This document shows, piece after piece, positions 17,591 through 25,855 of a DNA stretch of 61,525 bases; the stretch's first letter is position 1, and each line of letters begins with the position of its first letter. The DNA is from Anaerostipes butyraticus (GTDB taxonomy: Bacteria; Bacillota; Clostridia; Lachnospirales; Lachnospiraceae). The position numbers were made by a program, and so were the translations under genes. The stretch lies in contig NZ_BLYI01000013.1 of NCBI RefSeq assembly GCF_016586355.1, positions 1-61,525 on the forward strand, written 5' to 3'. Below the pieces are notes generated by a model. The model had not been told where the DNA came from. It searched no databases and worked only from the letters and a program-made list of their open reading frames with translations.

Positions 17591-18895
17591 ATGACTTATG
17601 ACGAAGCGATGAATTTCATACAAAACACCAATAAGTTTGGAACTGTACTTGGACTGGACAGTATCCGGGAACTGCTTAGACGGCTGGGAAATCCTCAGGA
17701 GCAGCTGAGGATCGTACACATTGCGGGAACCAACGGCAAGGGATCGATCCTTGCTTTTCTGGCTTCCGTATTTCGGGAAAGCGGATACCGGGCAGGACGA
17801 TATGTTTCCCCGGCTTCTTTTTCCTATGAGGAACGGTTTCGGATCAATGAAGAAAATATATCCAAAGAAGATCTGTGCTATTATGTGGAACAGGTAAAAA
17901 AGGAAGCAGACGGTATGGTAAAGGACGGGATGGATCATCCGACCATGTTTGAGATTGAGACAGCCTTGAGTTTTTTGTATTTCCGTGACAAAAAAGTGGA
18001 CGCAGTGCTGCTGGAAACAGGAATGGGCGGAAGACTGGATGCTACTAATATTGTTTCACGGCCGGTCTGTACGGTGATTGCTTCGATCGGATATGATCAT
18101 ATGCAGTATCTTGGGAATACGATCACTGAAATTGCGGGAGAAAAGGCGGGAATCATAAAAGAAGGATGTCCTGTCGTCTCTTATGATAATGATCAGGAAG
18201 CCAATGAAGTGATCAAGGCCGCGGCAGAAGCAAAACACTGCCGCCTTGACTTTGTGAATACTGCCGGAATCCGTATTTTATCCCAGTCGCTGAAAGGACA
18301 AAGTTTTTCTTACCGAAGCAGTCATGGACGGTGGTATGAAAAAATTGAGATCCCGCTTCTGGGGACCCATCAGATATACAATGCAGCGACTGCTTTGGAA
18401 GTGCTGGAGATCATTAAAAATTATTACTGCATCAGTGAGTTTCAGACAGAAGAAGGATTCAGGAATACTGTATGGAGAGGACGCCTGGAACTGCTGTCAG
18501 AAGATCCGGAGATTTTCTGTGACGGCGCCCATAATCCGGACGGAGCCAGATGTCTGGCAGAATTTCTTCGAAATAATTTTACAAACAAGAGAATAATTTA
18601 TATAATGGGTGTACTGGCAGATAAGGAATATGAGCAGATGCTGGAGGAGACGGCGGGAATCGCTGACTGTATTTACACAGTGGCGCCGGATAATCCGCGG
18701 GCGCTTTCCAGCAGGAAGCTTGGAGAGGCAGCGGAAAAATACTGTGAAACAGTATATATAAGAAAACGGCTGGCTTCCTGTCTGGAAGAAGTAAAGGAGA
18801 AAGCCGGGAAAGACGATGTGATCGTAATTTTCGGAACTTTGTCTTTTCAGAAGGAATTACAGGGGAAAGAAATGTGGAACGATACCAGAAAATAA
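17591..18895 (+). CDS. folC: Folylpolyglutamate synthase/dihydrofolate synthase
   Basis: A 434-residue Mur-ligase-like enzyme that adds glutamate to dihydropteroate and folates. HIAGTNGKGSILAFL is the P-loop, ETGMGGRLDATN is the second family motif, and DGAHNPDGARCL marks the C-terminal domain. It starts 13 bases after lon and its last 22 bases overlap the next gene. It opens a folate cluster: folC, HD protein, folP, folBK. Confidence 0.95.
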   Translation: MTYDEAMNFIQNTNKFGTVLGLDSIRELLRRLGNPQEQLRIVHIAGTNGKGSILAFLASVFRESGYRAGRYVSPASFSYEERFRINEENISKEDLCYYVEQVKKEADGMVKDGMDHPTMFEIETALSFLYFRDKKVDAVLLETGMGGRLDATNIVSRPVCTVIASIGYDHMQYLGNTITEIAGEKAGIIKEGCPVVSYDNDQEANEVIKAAAEAKHCRLDFVNTAGIRILSQSLKGQSFSYRSSHGRWYEKIEIPLLGTHQIYNAATALEVLEIIKNYYCISEFQTEEGFRNTVWRGRLELLSEDPEIFCDGAHNPDGARCLAEFLRNNFTNKRIIYIMGVLADKEYEQMLEETAGIADCIYTVAPDNPRALSSRKLGEAAEKYCETVYIRKRLASCLEEVKEKAGKDDVIVIFGTLSFQKELQGKEMWNDTRK

Positions 18896-19356
18896 TCCAA
18901 AACAAAATATTTCAAAGAGAATATCAGAGATTGAAAAAAAAGGAGCGGGACAGACGTTTCTGCTGTCATGATATGGAGCATTTTCTAGCTGTGGCAAGAA
19001 TCTGTTACATTATCGTTCTGGAAAAGAAACTGGAGATTTCCAAAGATATTATCTATGGAACTGCTTTCCTTCATGATCTCGGAAGGATGGAAGAATATGA
19101 GAAAGGAAAATCTCATGAAGAAGCCGGCGCGGATCTTGCAGAAGAGATCCTGCCGGAATGCGGATATGAGCCGTGGGAGATTTCTCTGATCACAGATACG
19201 ATCAGGGGACATCGAAGAGAAGGACAAAGTGATCCGGAGAGTTTTTCCGATATTTTTTATGACGCGGATAAACTGTCGAGGGACTGCATCCACTGCAGTG
19301 CAAAGAAGGAATGCTATTGGCCGGAAGACAAAAAAAACAACAGATACAGATATTAG
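18874..19356 (+). CDS. HD-domain hydrolase in the folate operon
   Basis: A 160-residue protein with a GTG start inside the end of folC. HD-fold metal residues are visible: His in CCHDMEHFL, HD in AFLHDLGRMEE, and a later Asp in DIFYDADKLSRD. A C-terminal cluster of cysteines (CIHCSAKKEC) follows the last Asp, unusual for small HD proteins. It lies between folC and folP and is co-translated with folC, so a role in pterin or folate metabolism, for example as a phosphohydrolase, is plausible but unproven. No folE is seen nearby. Confidence 0.75.
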   Translation: MERYQKIIQNKIFQREYQRLKKKERDRRFCCHDMEHFLAVARICYIIVLEKKLEISKDIIYGTAFLHDLGRMEEYEKGKSHEEAGADLAEEILPECGYEPWEISLITDTIRGHRREGQSDPESFSDIFYDADKLSRDCIHCSAKKECYWPEDKKNNRYRY

Positions 19357-19366
19357 GAGACCATAT

Positions 19367-20173
19367 ATGAGAATAGGGAACAGAGATTTTCAGACAGAAC
19401 AGCATGGATATATTATGGGGATTCTCAACGTAACGCCGGATTCATTTTCTGACGGAGGAAAATACAACAATCTGGATGCGGCGCTGCGTCATGCCCGGGA
19501 GATGATCGAACAGGGAGCGGATATCATTGATGTAGGCGGAGAATCCACAAGACCGGGATATACTTTGATTTCAGATCAGGAAGAAATCGAGAGAACAGCT
19601 CCGGTCATTGAGGCAGTAAAGAAGGAATTCGATGTTCCGGTTTCACTGGATACTTACAAATCAGGGGTGGCCAAAGCAGGAATTGCTGCGGGAGCCGATC
19701 TGATCAATGATATCTGGGGACTGAAATGGGATGGAACCATGGCAGAAGTGCTGGCTGACGCGGATATTGCAGCGTGTCTGATGCATAACCGAAAAGATAC
19801 GGAGTACAAGGACTATCTGAAAGATGTGGCGGATGATCTGCAGGAGACAATGGATCTGGCTTTGCAGGCAGGAATGAAAAAAGAGAAGATCATGCTGGAT
19901 CCGGGCATTGGATTTGCAAAGAGTCTGGAGCAGAATCTGATGCTGATGAATCATCTGGAAATCATGGGACAATGGGGAGTGCCGGTTCTGCTGGGAACTT
20001 CCAGAAAATCCATGATCGGTCTGACATTAGACCTTCCGTCAGACCAGAGAGTCGAGGGAACTGTTGCCACAACAGTATGCGGATATATGAAAGGATGCCG
20101 TTTTTTCAGAGTCCACGATATAAAAGAAAATAAAAGGGCGCTGGATATGATAGAAGCAATCTGTGCGATGTAA
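19367..20173 (+). CDS. folP: Dihydropteroate synthase
   Basis: A 268-residue TIM-barrel enzyme that joins p-aminobenzoate to 6-hydroxymethyl-7,8-dihydropterin pyrophosphate; it is the sulfonamide target. MGILNVTPDSFSDGG and IIDVGGESTRPG are the two family signatures, and LDPGIGFAKSLEQN and GTSRKSMIG follow. The start is set at 19367 (after TTAGGAGACC) because the upstream extension of the frame overlaps the HD gene and is not conserved in character. Confidence 0.96.
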   Translation: MRIGNRDFQTEQHGYIMGILNVTPDSFSDGGKYNNLDAALRHAREMIEQGADIIDVGGESTRPGYTLISDQEEIERTAPVIEAVKKEFDVPVSLDTYKSGVAKAGIAAGADLINDIWGLKWDGTMAEVLADADIAACLMHNRKDTEYKDYLKDVADDLQETMDLALQAGMKKEKIMLDPGIGFAKSLEQNLMLMNHLEIMGQWGVPVLLGTSRKSMIGLTLDLPSDQRVEGTVATTVCGYMKGCRFFRVHDIKENKRALDMIEAICAM

Positions 20174-20188
20174 AAGGAGAGTGGTCAT

Positions 20189-21022
20189 ATGGCAGATCAG
20201 ATTATCATTCGAAACTTGGAAATCTACAGCAACCACGGAGTCTACAAAGAAGAGAAGGTGCTGGGACAGAAATTTCTCGTATCCGCGGTTCTTGATACGG
20301 ACACCAAACGGGCAGGCATCAGTGACTGCATTGATTTTTCAGTGGATTACGGAAAAGTGTGTCACAGAATTGCGGAAATCATGGAAAACAATACGTTCGA
20401 TTTAATTGAGAGAGTCGCAGAGACACTGGCAAAAACTCTTCTTCTGGAATTCCCTCTTGTGAAAAAACTCGAGATTCAGGTAAAAAAACCGTGGGCGCCG
20501 ATCGGGATTCCGCTGGATAGCGTGGCAGTCAAAATTTCCAGAGGATGGCACAGGGCATATATTGGTGTTGGCTCCAATATGGGAGACAGGATGGAATATA
20601 TCAGCAGAGCCATTGACAGGATTGAAGCTCAGGAAGATACCAGGGTGGTTCATGTTTCCAGTCTGATCGAGACAAAACCTTACGGCGGAGTGGAGCAGGA
20701 AGATTTTCTGAATGGCTGCATTGCCATTGACACACTGAAAGAACCAATGGAACTTCTGGATTTCCTGATGGATCTGGAGAAACAGGCAGGACGGAAGAGA
20801 ACCATTCACTGGGGGCCGAGAACCCTGGATCTGGACATCCTTATGTATGATGACCGGATTGTAAATGAGAGAGAACTTACAATTCCGCATAAAGAGATGC
20901 ACAAGAGGATGTTTGTCCTGGAACCGCTGGAAGAGATTGCGCCTTATCTGATGCATCCACTGCTTCAAAAAACAGTGACCCAGTTAAAAGAGACATTGGA
21001 AAAGGAATTGAGGAACAAATGA
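20189..21022 (+). CDS. Bifunctional dihydroneopterin aldolase / HPPK (FolB-FolK fusion)
   Basis: A 277-residue fusion. Residues 1-~118 are dihydroneopterin aldolase (FolB: IIIRNLEIYSNHGVYKEEK, with the typical YGKV and Glu/Lys sites). Residues ~123-277 are 6-hydroxymethyl-7,8-dihydropterin pyrophosphokinase (FolK: AYIGVGSNMGDRMEYI, then GPRTLDLDILMYDD). The fusion supplies two successive steps before folP. The stop codon overlaps the start of pheA by four bases (ATGA). Confidence 0.93.
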   Translation: MADQIIIRNLEIYSNHGVYKEEKVLGQKFLVSAVLDTDTKRAGISDCIDFSVDYGKVCHRIAEIMENNTFDLIERVAETLAKTLLLEFPLVKKLEIQVKKPWAPIGIPLDSVAVKISRGWHRAYIGVGSNMGDRMEYISRAIDRIEAQEDTRVVHVSSLIETKPYGGVEQEDFLNGCIAIDTLKEPMELLDFLMDLEKQAGRKRTIHWGPRTLDLDILMYDDRIVNERELTIPHKEMHKRMFVLEPLEEIAPYLMHPLLQKTVTQLKETLEKELRNK

Positions 21023-22149
21023 GAGAGTTAACACAAATACGACAGGAAATTGATGAAATTGATGATAAACTGGTAAAGCTGTTTTCGCAGAGAATGAAAT
21101 GCTCGGCGGAAGTGGCAGAAAATAAACGAGGAACGGGAAAGGCAATTTACGATCCTGAAAGAGAAAAACAAAAGATCGAAGTGCTGACAAAAGGAGAAGA
21201 AAATCCTTTTATGAAAAAAGCTACAGAAGAGATTTTTCTGCAGCTGATGTCTATCAGCAGAAGATACCAGTACAGTATCCTGTCCAGAGAGGATCACTAT
21301 ATTCAGAAAAATTTTGTGGAGGTAGATCATCTGGACATCAACGAAGATACAAAGGTGGTATATCAGGGAATTCCGGGAGCTTATCAGGAAGAGGCTATGG
21401 TAAAATATTTCGGAGAAGATGTAAAGAATTTTTCTGTGCCTGAATTTAAAGATGTAGTCAAAACACTGGATGCCGGAGAAGCCGATTATGGAGTCCTTCC
21501 AATTGAGAATACATCCGCCGGAACGGTCAGCGGGATCTATGATATGATCCTGGATTATGATATCTGCATTGTAGGAGAGGAAACAGTTGAGTGCCATCAT
21601 GTTCTTGCAGGGCTTCCGGATTCCAGCTTAGACCAGATCAAAAAGGTTTATTCCCATCATCAGGGACTTCTGCAGTGCAAAAAATTCCTGGATCAGTGGG
21701 ACTGGGACCAGGTAAAAGTTGCCAATACAGCCATCAGCGCTAAAAAAGTGGCAGATGACAAAGACCCGTCAAAAGCGGCAATCTGCAGCAAAAGAGCCGC
21801 GAAGCTTTATGGTCTTAAGATCCTGCAGAGAGAAGTAAACTATGAAGGAAATAATACGACGCGTTTTGTGATCATGTCAAAGAAAAAGCAGTACAGAACA
21901 GACGCCCGAAAAGTCAGCATCAGTTTCAGCGCGCCGCATGAAGTCGGATCTTTGTACAATATCCTGATGCATTTTATGTTTAATGACGTCAATATGTGCA
22001 ACATTGAATCCAGACCTCTTCCGGGACGTCAGTGGGAATATGGATTTTACATTGATGTGATTGGAAACCTGAATGATCCGGCTATTCGAAATGCTCTGGC
22101 AGGCATTCGGGAAGAGACAAAAGATTTCAAAATATTAGGCAACTTTTAG
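21019..22149 (+). CDS. pheA: Bifunctional chorismate mutase / prephenate dehydratase
   Basis: A 376-residue P-protein of phenylalanine synthesis. Residues 1-~90 are an AroQ-type chorismate mutase (IRQEIDEIDDKLVKLFSQRM). Residues ~110-285 are prephenate dehydratase (YQGIPGAYQEEA, PIENTSAGTVSGIYD, and the TRF catalytic motif in NNTTRFVIMS). A C-terminal ACT domain (HEVGSLYNILMHF, with the ESRP motif in NIESRPLPG) implies phenylalanine feedback. It is translationally coupled to the folate genes, a metabolically sensible link through chorismate. Confidence 0.96.
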   Translation: MRELTQIRQEIDEIDDKLVKLFSQRMKCSAEVAENKRGTGKAIYDPEREKQKIEVLTKGEENPFMKKATEEIFLQLMSISRRYQYSILSREDHYIQKNFVEVDHLDINEDTKVVYQGIPGAYQEEAMVKYFGEDVKNFSVPEFKDVVKTLDAGEADYGVLPIENTSAGTVSGIYDMILDYDICIVGEETVECHHVLAGLPDSSLDQIKKVYSHHQGLLQCKKFLDQWDWDQVKVANTAISAKKVADDKDPSKAAICSKRAAKLYGLKILQREVNYEGNNTTRFVIMSKKKQYRTDARKVSISFSAPHEVGSLYNILMHFMFNDVNMCNIESRPLPGRQWEYGFYIDVIGNLNDPAIRNALAGIREETKDFKILGNF

Positions 22150-22179
22150 GAAAAATAAGGGGCATTTTGGCACACTGCC

Positions 22180-22208
22180 TTGACAGAGTGCATAAAACAA
22201 TATAGAAT
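22180..22208 (+). promoter_or_regulatory. purA promoter
   Basis: A consensus TTGACA (22180-22185) is 17 bases from TAGAAT (22203-22208), leaving a leader of ~65 bases before purA. Confidence 0.7.
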
Positions 22209-22213
22209 GAAAA

Positions 22214-22241
22214 TGCTGTCATTCTGTCAGAAGGGACAGCA
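22214..22241 (+). promoter_or_regulatory. Hairpin in the purA leader
   Basis: TGCTGTC (22214-22220) pairs with GACAGCA (22235-22241) just after the expected transcription start, with an internal TTCTGTCAGAA palindrome. There is no T run, so it is not a terminator. It may stabilise the RNA or bind a regulator. Confidence 0.4.
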
Positions 22242-22279
22242 TGCAAGCCACAGGAAATTGAATTTAGGAGGATACACAT

Positions 22280-23566
22280 ATGGTAAAAGCAATTGTTGGA
22301 GCCAATTGGGGAGACGAAGGTAAAGGAAAGATTACAGATATGCTGGGTGAAACATCTGATATCATCGTTCGTTTCCAGGGAGGGGCAAACGCAGGACATA
22401 CCATCATCAATGATTATGGTAAATTCGCTCTGCATACCCTGCCATCTGGAGTATTCTATAACCATACGACCAGCGTCATTGGAAATGGAGTAGCGTTAAA
22501 TATTCCCGTATTATTTGAAGAAATTGAAAGCATTGTATCACAGGGAGTTCCGAGACCAAAGATCCTTGTGTCAGACAGAGCGCAGATGGTAATGCCGTAT
22601 CATGTACTGTTTGATCAGTATGAAGAAGAGCGGCTTGGAAAAGAATCTTTCGGATCCACAAAATCCGGAATCGCGCCGTTTTATTCTGACAAATATGCAA
22701 AGATCGGATTTCAGGTCAGTGAATTGTTTGATGAAGAGTCATTAAAACATAAGATCCATAAAGTGTGTGAGACAAAGAATGTGCTTTTGGAACATTTATA
22801 TCACAAACCGCTTCTGGATGAAGAAGAACTCTTCCAGACGCTGATGGAATACAGAAAAATGGTAGAGCCATATGTGTGTGATGTTTCATTGTTCCTGAAT
22901 CAGGCTCTGAAAGAAGGAAAAGAGATTCTTCTGGAAGGTCAGCTTGGTTCTCTGAAGGATCCGGATCACGGAATTTATCCGATGGTAACATCCTCATCTA
23001 CTTTAGCAGGATACGGCGCAATCGGAGCGGGAATCCCTCCATATGAGATCAAAAAGATCGTAACGGTTGTAAAAGCATATTCCAGCGCAGTAGGAGCAGG
23101 AGCGTTTGTAAGTGAGATTTTCGGAGATGAAGCAGATGAGCTCAGGAAACGAGGCGGAGACGGCGGAGAATTCGGAGCGACAACAGGACGTCCAAGAAGA
23201 ATGGGATGGTTTGACGTTGTGGCAACGAAGTATGGATGCCGCCTGCAGGGAACAACTGATGTTGCGTTTACAGTATTGGATGTACTGGGATATCTGGATG
23301 AGATTCCGGTATGTGTAGGATATGAAATTGACGGTGAAGTCACAACAGATTTCCCGACAACGAATAAGTTAGAGAAGGCAAAACCGGTCTTGGAAGTTCT
23401 GCCAGGATGGAAATGTGATATCCGCGGTATTACAAAATATGAAGATCTTCCGGAGAACTGCCGCAAATATGTTGAGTTTATCGAGGAAAAGATAGGTTAT
23501 CCGATTACTTTGATTTCCAACGGACCGGGAAGACATGAGATTATTTACCGCGGTTTTGAGGACTAG
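22280..23566 (+). CDS. purA: Adenylosuccinate synthetase
   Basis: This 428-residue GTP-dependent enzyme converts IMP and aspartate to adenylosuccinate, the first AMP-specific step. The N-terminal NWGDEGKGKITD P-loop and the NAGHTI segment are diagnostic; GATTGRPRRMGWFD is also typical. It begins after TTAGGAGGATACAC and has its own promoter. It is away from the purE-M-N-D cluster at 56-60 kb. Confidence 0.97.
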   Translation: MVKAIVGANWGDEGKGKITDMLGETSDIIVRFQGGANAGHTIINDYGKFALHTLPSGVFYNHTTSVIGNGVALNIPVLFEEIESIVSQGVPRPKILVSDRAQMVMPYHVLFDQYEEERLGKESFGSTKSGIAPFYSDKYAKIGFQVSELFDEESLKHKIHKVCETKNVLLEHLYHKPLLDEEELFQTLMEYRKMVEPYVCDVSLFLNQALKEGKEILLEGQLGSLKDPDHGIYPMVTSSSTLAGYGAIGAGIPPYEIKKIVTVVKAYSSAVGAGAFVSEIFGDEADELRKRGGDGGEFGATTGRPRRMGWFDVVATKYGCRLQGTTDVAFTVLDVLGYLDEIPVCVGYEIDGEVTTDFPTTNKLEKAKPVLEVLPGWKCDIRGITKYEDLPENCRKYVEFIEEKIGYPITLISNGPGRHEIIYRGFED

Positions 23567-23571
23567 GAATC

Positions 23572-24114
23572 ATGAGCAAAAAGGCAAAGAAAGAAAGATC
23601 CTGGAAGAGAGAGGTATTCAGCTGGATTCTTTGCATTATCATTACCATTGGACTGACGGAAGTGATTACAAACTTTGTGATCATTAACGCAAATATTCCA
23701 AGTGGGTCCATGGAGAATACGATTATGACAGGCGATAAACTGATTGCTCTTAGAACCGCTTACTGGTTTAACGATCCGGAACGGGGAGATATTATCATCT
23801 TTGAATATCCGGACAACGAAGAGGAATGGTTTATCAAAAGAGTCATTGCGCTTCCGGGAGAGACAGTGGAAGTAAGAGACGGAAAGGTATACATCAACAA
23901 CAGCACAACCCCGCTGGACGAGCCGTATATCAAGGAAGAGCCGGTAGAGGATTTTGGGCCTTACACAGTGCCGAAAGACGGATATTTCGTTATGGGAGAT
24001 AACCGGAATAATTCCAATGACGCCAGAGACTGGCAGACGCATTATGTCAGAAGGGATGAAATTCTGGGCAAGGCCTGGTTCCGTTATTACCCATCCATTG
24101 GCTGGATCGAGTAA
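23572..24114 (+). CDS. lepB: Signal peptidase I
   Basis: A 180-residue membrane protease that removes Sec signal peptides. One N-terminal transmembrane segment (about 17-36) is followed by the catalytic Ser in IPSGSMENT and Lys in IKRVIALPGE, then box E GDNRNNSNDARDW. It is five bases downstream of purA. Confidence 0.95.
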   Translation: MSKKAKKERSWKREVFSWILCIIITIGLTEVITNFVIINANIPSGSMENTIMTGDKLIALRTAYWFNDPERGDIIIFEYPDNEEEWFIKRVIALPGETVEVRDGKVYINNSTTPLDEPYIKEEPVEDFGPYTVPKDGYFVMGDNRNNSNDARDWQTHYVRRDEILGKAWFRYYPSIGWIE

Positions 24115-24158
24115 GGCATTTGCCTTAAAAAGGAAAATATCAGACAGAAGGTGAAATC

Positions 24159-24536
24159 ATGGAAAAGAAGATAATCAATGCAGAAAATGCACCTGCAGCA
24201 GTAGGGCCGTACTGCCATGCGGTAGAGGCAGGAAATTTTGTATTTACATCAGGTCAGATCGGTCTGGATCCGAATACCCAGGAACTGGCGGAAGGAATCG
24301 AAGCACAGACAAAACAGGTGCTTGAGAATCTGAAGGCTGTCTTAAAGGCGGCAGGTCTGACTCTGAGTGACGTGATCAAGACAACGGTATTTTTAGATGA
24401 CGTCAGCGATTTCGGAGTTGTAAATGAAATCTACGAAACTTATTTTAATGACAGCAAACCAGCGAGATCCTGTGTAGAAGCGGGAGCCCTTCCAAAAGGC
24501 GCGCTGATTGAGATTGAAGTTATCGCAGCAAAATAG
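24159..24536 (+). CDS. ridA: RidA family enamine/imine deaminase
   Basis: A 125-residue YjgF/YER057c-type protein that hydrolyses reactive 2-aminoacrylate. The core SGQIGLDPNTQEL, the substrate Arg in KPARSCVEAGALPKGALIEIE and the final IEVIAAK match the RidA subfamily. It follows lepB by 44 bases and is ended by a strong terminator. Confidence 0.92.
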   Translation: MEKKIINAENAPAAVGPYCHAVEAGNFVFTSGQIGLDPNTQELAEGIEAQTKQVLENLKAVLKAAGLTLSDVIKTTVFLDDVSDFGVVNEIYETYFNDSKPARSCVEAGALPKGALIEIEVIAAK

Positions 24537-24543
24537 AAAATCA

Positions 24544-24605
24544 AAAAAGCTTTCTTTAGCGGAAAGGCCTGGAAGAGCCGGTTTCCAAAAAGAAAGCTTT
24601 TTATT
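24544..24605. terminator. Bidirectional terminator after ridA
   Basis: AAAAAGCTTTCTTT (24544-24557) pairs with AAAGAAAGCTTTTT (24589-24602), with inner GGAAA/TTTCC pairing and T/A runs on both sides. It serves ridA (+) and the converging aminotransferase (-). Confidence 0.8.
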
Positions 24606-24657
24606 TTTTTGTCCCAAATACAGGTAAAATGGAATTCTGTCTGCAGATACAATCTGT

Positions 24658-25743
24658 TTATTGCTCTGTCAATATTTTCAGGAGACGGTCATTGGCTTCT
24701 TTTGTCTGAATACAGAACCGGATGTATTCACCCTGCAGCCCCTCAAAGCTGCTGCAGTCCCGGATCATCAGGTTCTTTCGAATGCATTTTTCAAACATCT
24801 CAAAAGATGTTGTGCCGTCCATTAGACGAACCAGAAGAAAATTCGCAAAAGCCGGATACGTTTTATATTGAGGACATTGAGACAGAATATCAAGACAACG
24901 CTTCCGCTCTTCTGAGATTAAGGATCTGGTGCGCTGGATATAAGACTCATCCTGAAACATAACGCCGCCGGATACTGCGGCCAGAGTATTGATCGTCCAC
25001 GGATTTTTGATCCGGCTGAGTTCCTCGAGAAAACGGGAATTGGAACAGAGGCCGTAACCGAGACGAAGGCCGGGAACCGCGAAAAACTTGGATGTTCCAC
25101 GGAGGATCATAAGGTTGTCATAATCCGGGACAAGGGGAACTGCGGAGATTTTTTGGATGTCCGGCGCAAATTCCACATAGGTCTCATCGATCATAACAAA
25201 AATTCCCTGTCTGCGGCAGTGTTCCAGAATCTCACGGATTTCACCGGTATCCAGAGCACTGGAAGTAGGATTATTGGGATTGCAGAAAGCAAACAGATCT
25301 ACATCTTTGGTAAGATGATTTTTCAGGTCTTCCAGATCCAGATGAAAATCATTCTCTTCTTTCAGAAAGTATTCTTTGTAGGAACCGCCTGCCAGAGAAA
25401 TTTCCCGTGTATATTCTGAGTAGGTGGGAGCCAGCAGCAGAGCATTTTTCGGGCACAGGACCTGAAATGTGAGGCCGATCAGCTCAGTTGCTCCGTTCCC
25501 CGGGATGATATTGGCGGCCGGAATTCCAAGATAATAGCTCAGGGAGTCCCTCAGCTCTTTATAATCTCTGTCCGGATATTCGCAGACAGAGTCCAGGTGT
25601 TCGGCCATGCTCTGCTTTAAAAGAGGTGAAATCCCCAGAGGATTTACGTTTCCGCCAAAGGGGATGATGTCTTCTTTTTTGATTCCATAAATTTTTTCTA
25701 TTTTTTCTAAATCACTTCCGTGAAATGCCTGTTTTTTTTCCAT
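24658..25743 (-). CDS. HisC/CobD-like class I/II PLP aminotransferase
   Basis: A 361-residue fold-type I PLP enzyme. IPFGGNVNPLGISP near the N-terminus, PGNGATELI, CNPNNPTS, MIDETYVEF and the PLP lysine in GTSKFFAVPGLRLGYG are seen. The beginning (HGSDLEKIEKIYGI) resembles CobD threonine-phosphate decarboxylases as much as histidinol-phosphate aminotransferase, so the exact role (histidine synthesis, cobamide synthesis or a broad aromatic transaminase) is open. No his or cob genes are adjacent. Its promoter overlaps the translation start of the divergent module. Confidence 0.8.
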   Translation of the reverse strand: MEKKQAFHGSDLEKIEKIYGIKKEDIIPFGGNVNPLGISPLLKQSMAEHLDSVCEYPDRDYKELRDSLSYYLGIPAANIIPGNGATELIGLTFQVLCPKNALLLAPTYSEYTREISLAGGSYKEYFLKEENDFHLDLEDLKNHLTKDVDLFAFCNPNNPTSSALDTGEIREILEHCRRQGIFVMIDETYVEFAPDIQKISAVPLVPDYDNLMILRGTSKFFAVPGLRLGYGLCSNSRFLEELSRIKNPWTINTLAAVSGGVMFQDESYIQRTRSLISEERKRCLDILSQCPQYKTYPAFANFLLVRLMDGTTSFEMFEKCIRKNLMIRDCSSFEGLQGEYIRFCIQTKEANDRLLKILTEQ

Positions 25744-25777
25744 GATAACAAACCTTCTTTTCTATTGTGTCGAAATT

Positions 25778-25786
25778 TGGTATAAT
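25778..25786 (+). promoter_or_regulatory. Extended -10 promoter for the four-gene module
   Basis: TGG-TATAAT (25778-25786) is an extended -10 without a clear -35. It lies 69 bases before the ATG at 25856 and would drive the module genes and probably valS. Confidence 0.45.
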
Positions 25787-25809
25787 AAAATTTAATTGAG
25801 ATCTATTAT

Positions 25810-25838
25810 ATTATACGAGCAATGTATTTGATTGGCAA
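25810..25838 (-). promoter_or_regulatory. Promoter of the HisC/CobD-like gene
   Basis: On the minus strand TTGCCA (25838-25833) and TATAAT (25815-25810) are exactly 17 bases apart. The -35 box overlaps the probable AAGGAG ribosome site of the divergent gene, so the two transcription units face each other back to back. Confidence 0.6.
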
Positions 25839-25855
25839 GGAGCGAAAGACGGATT

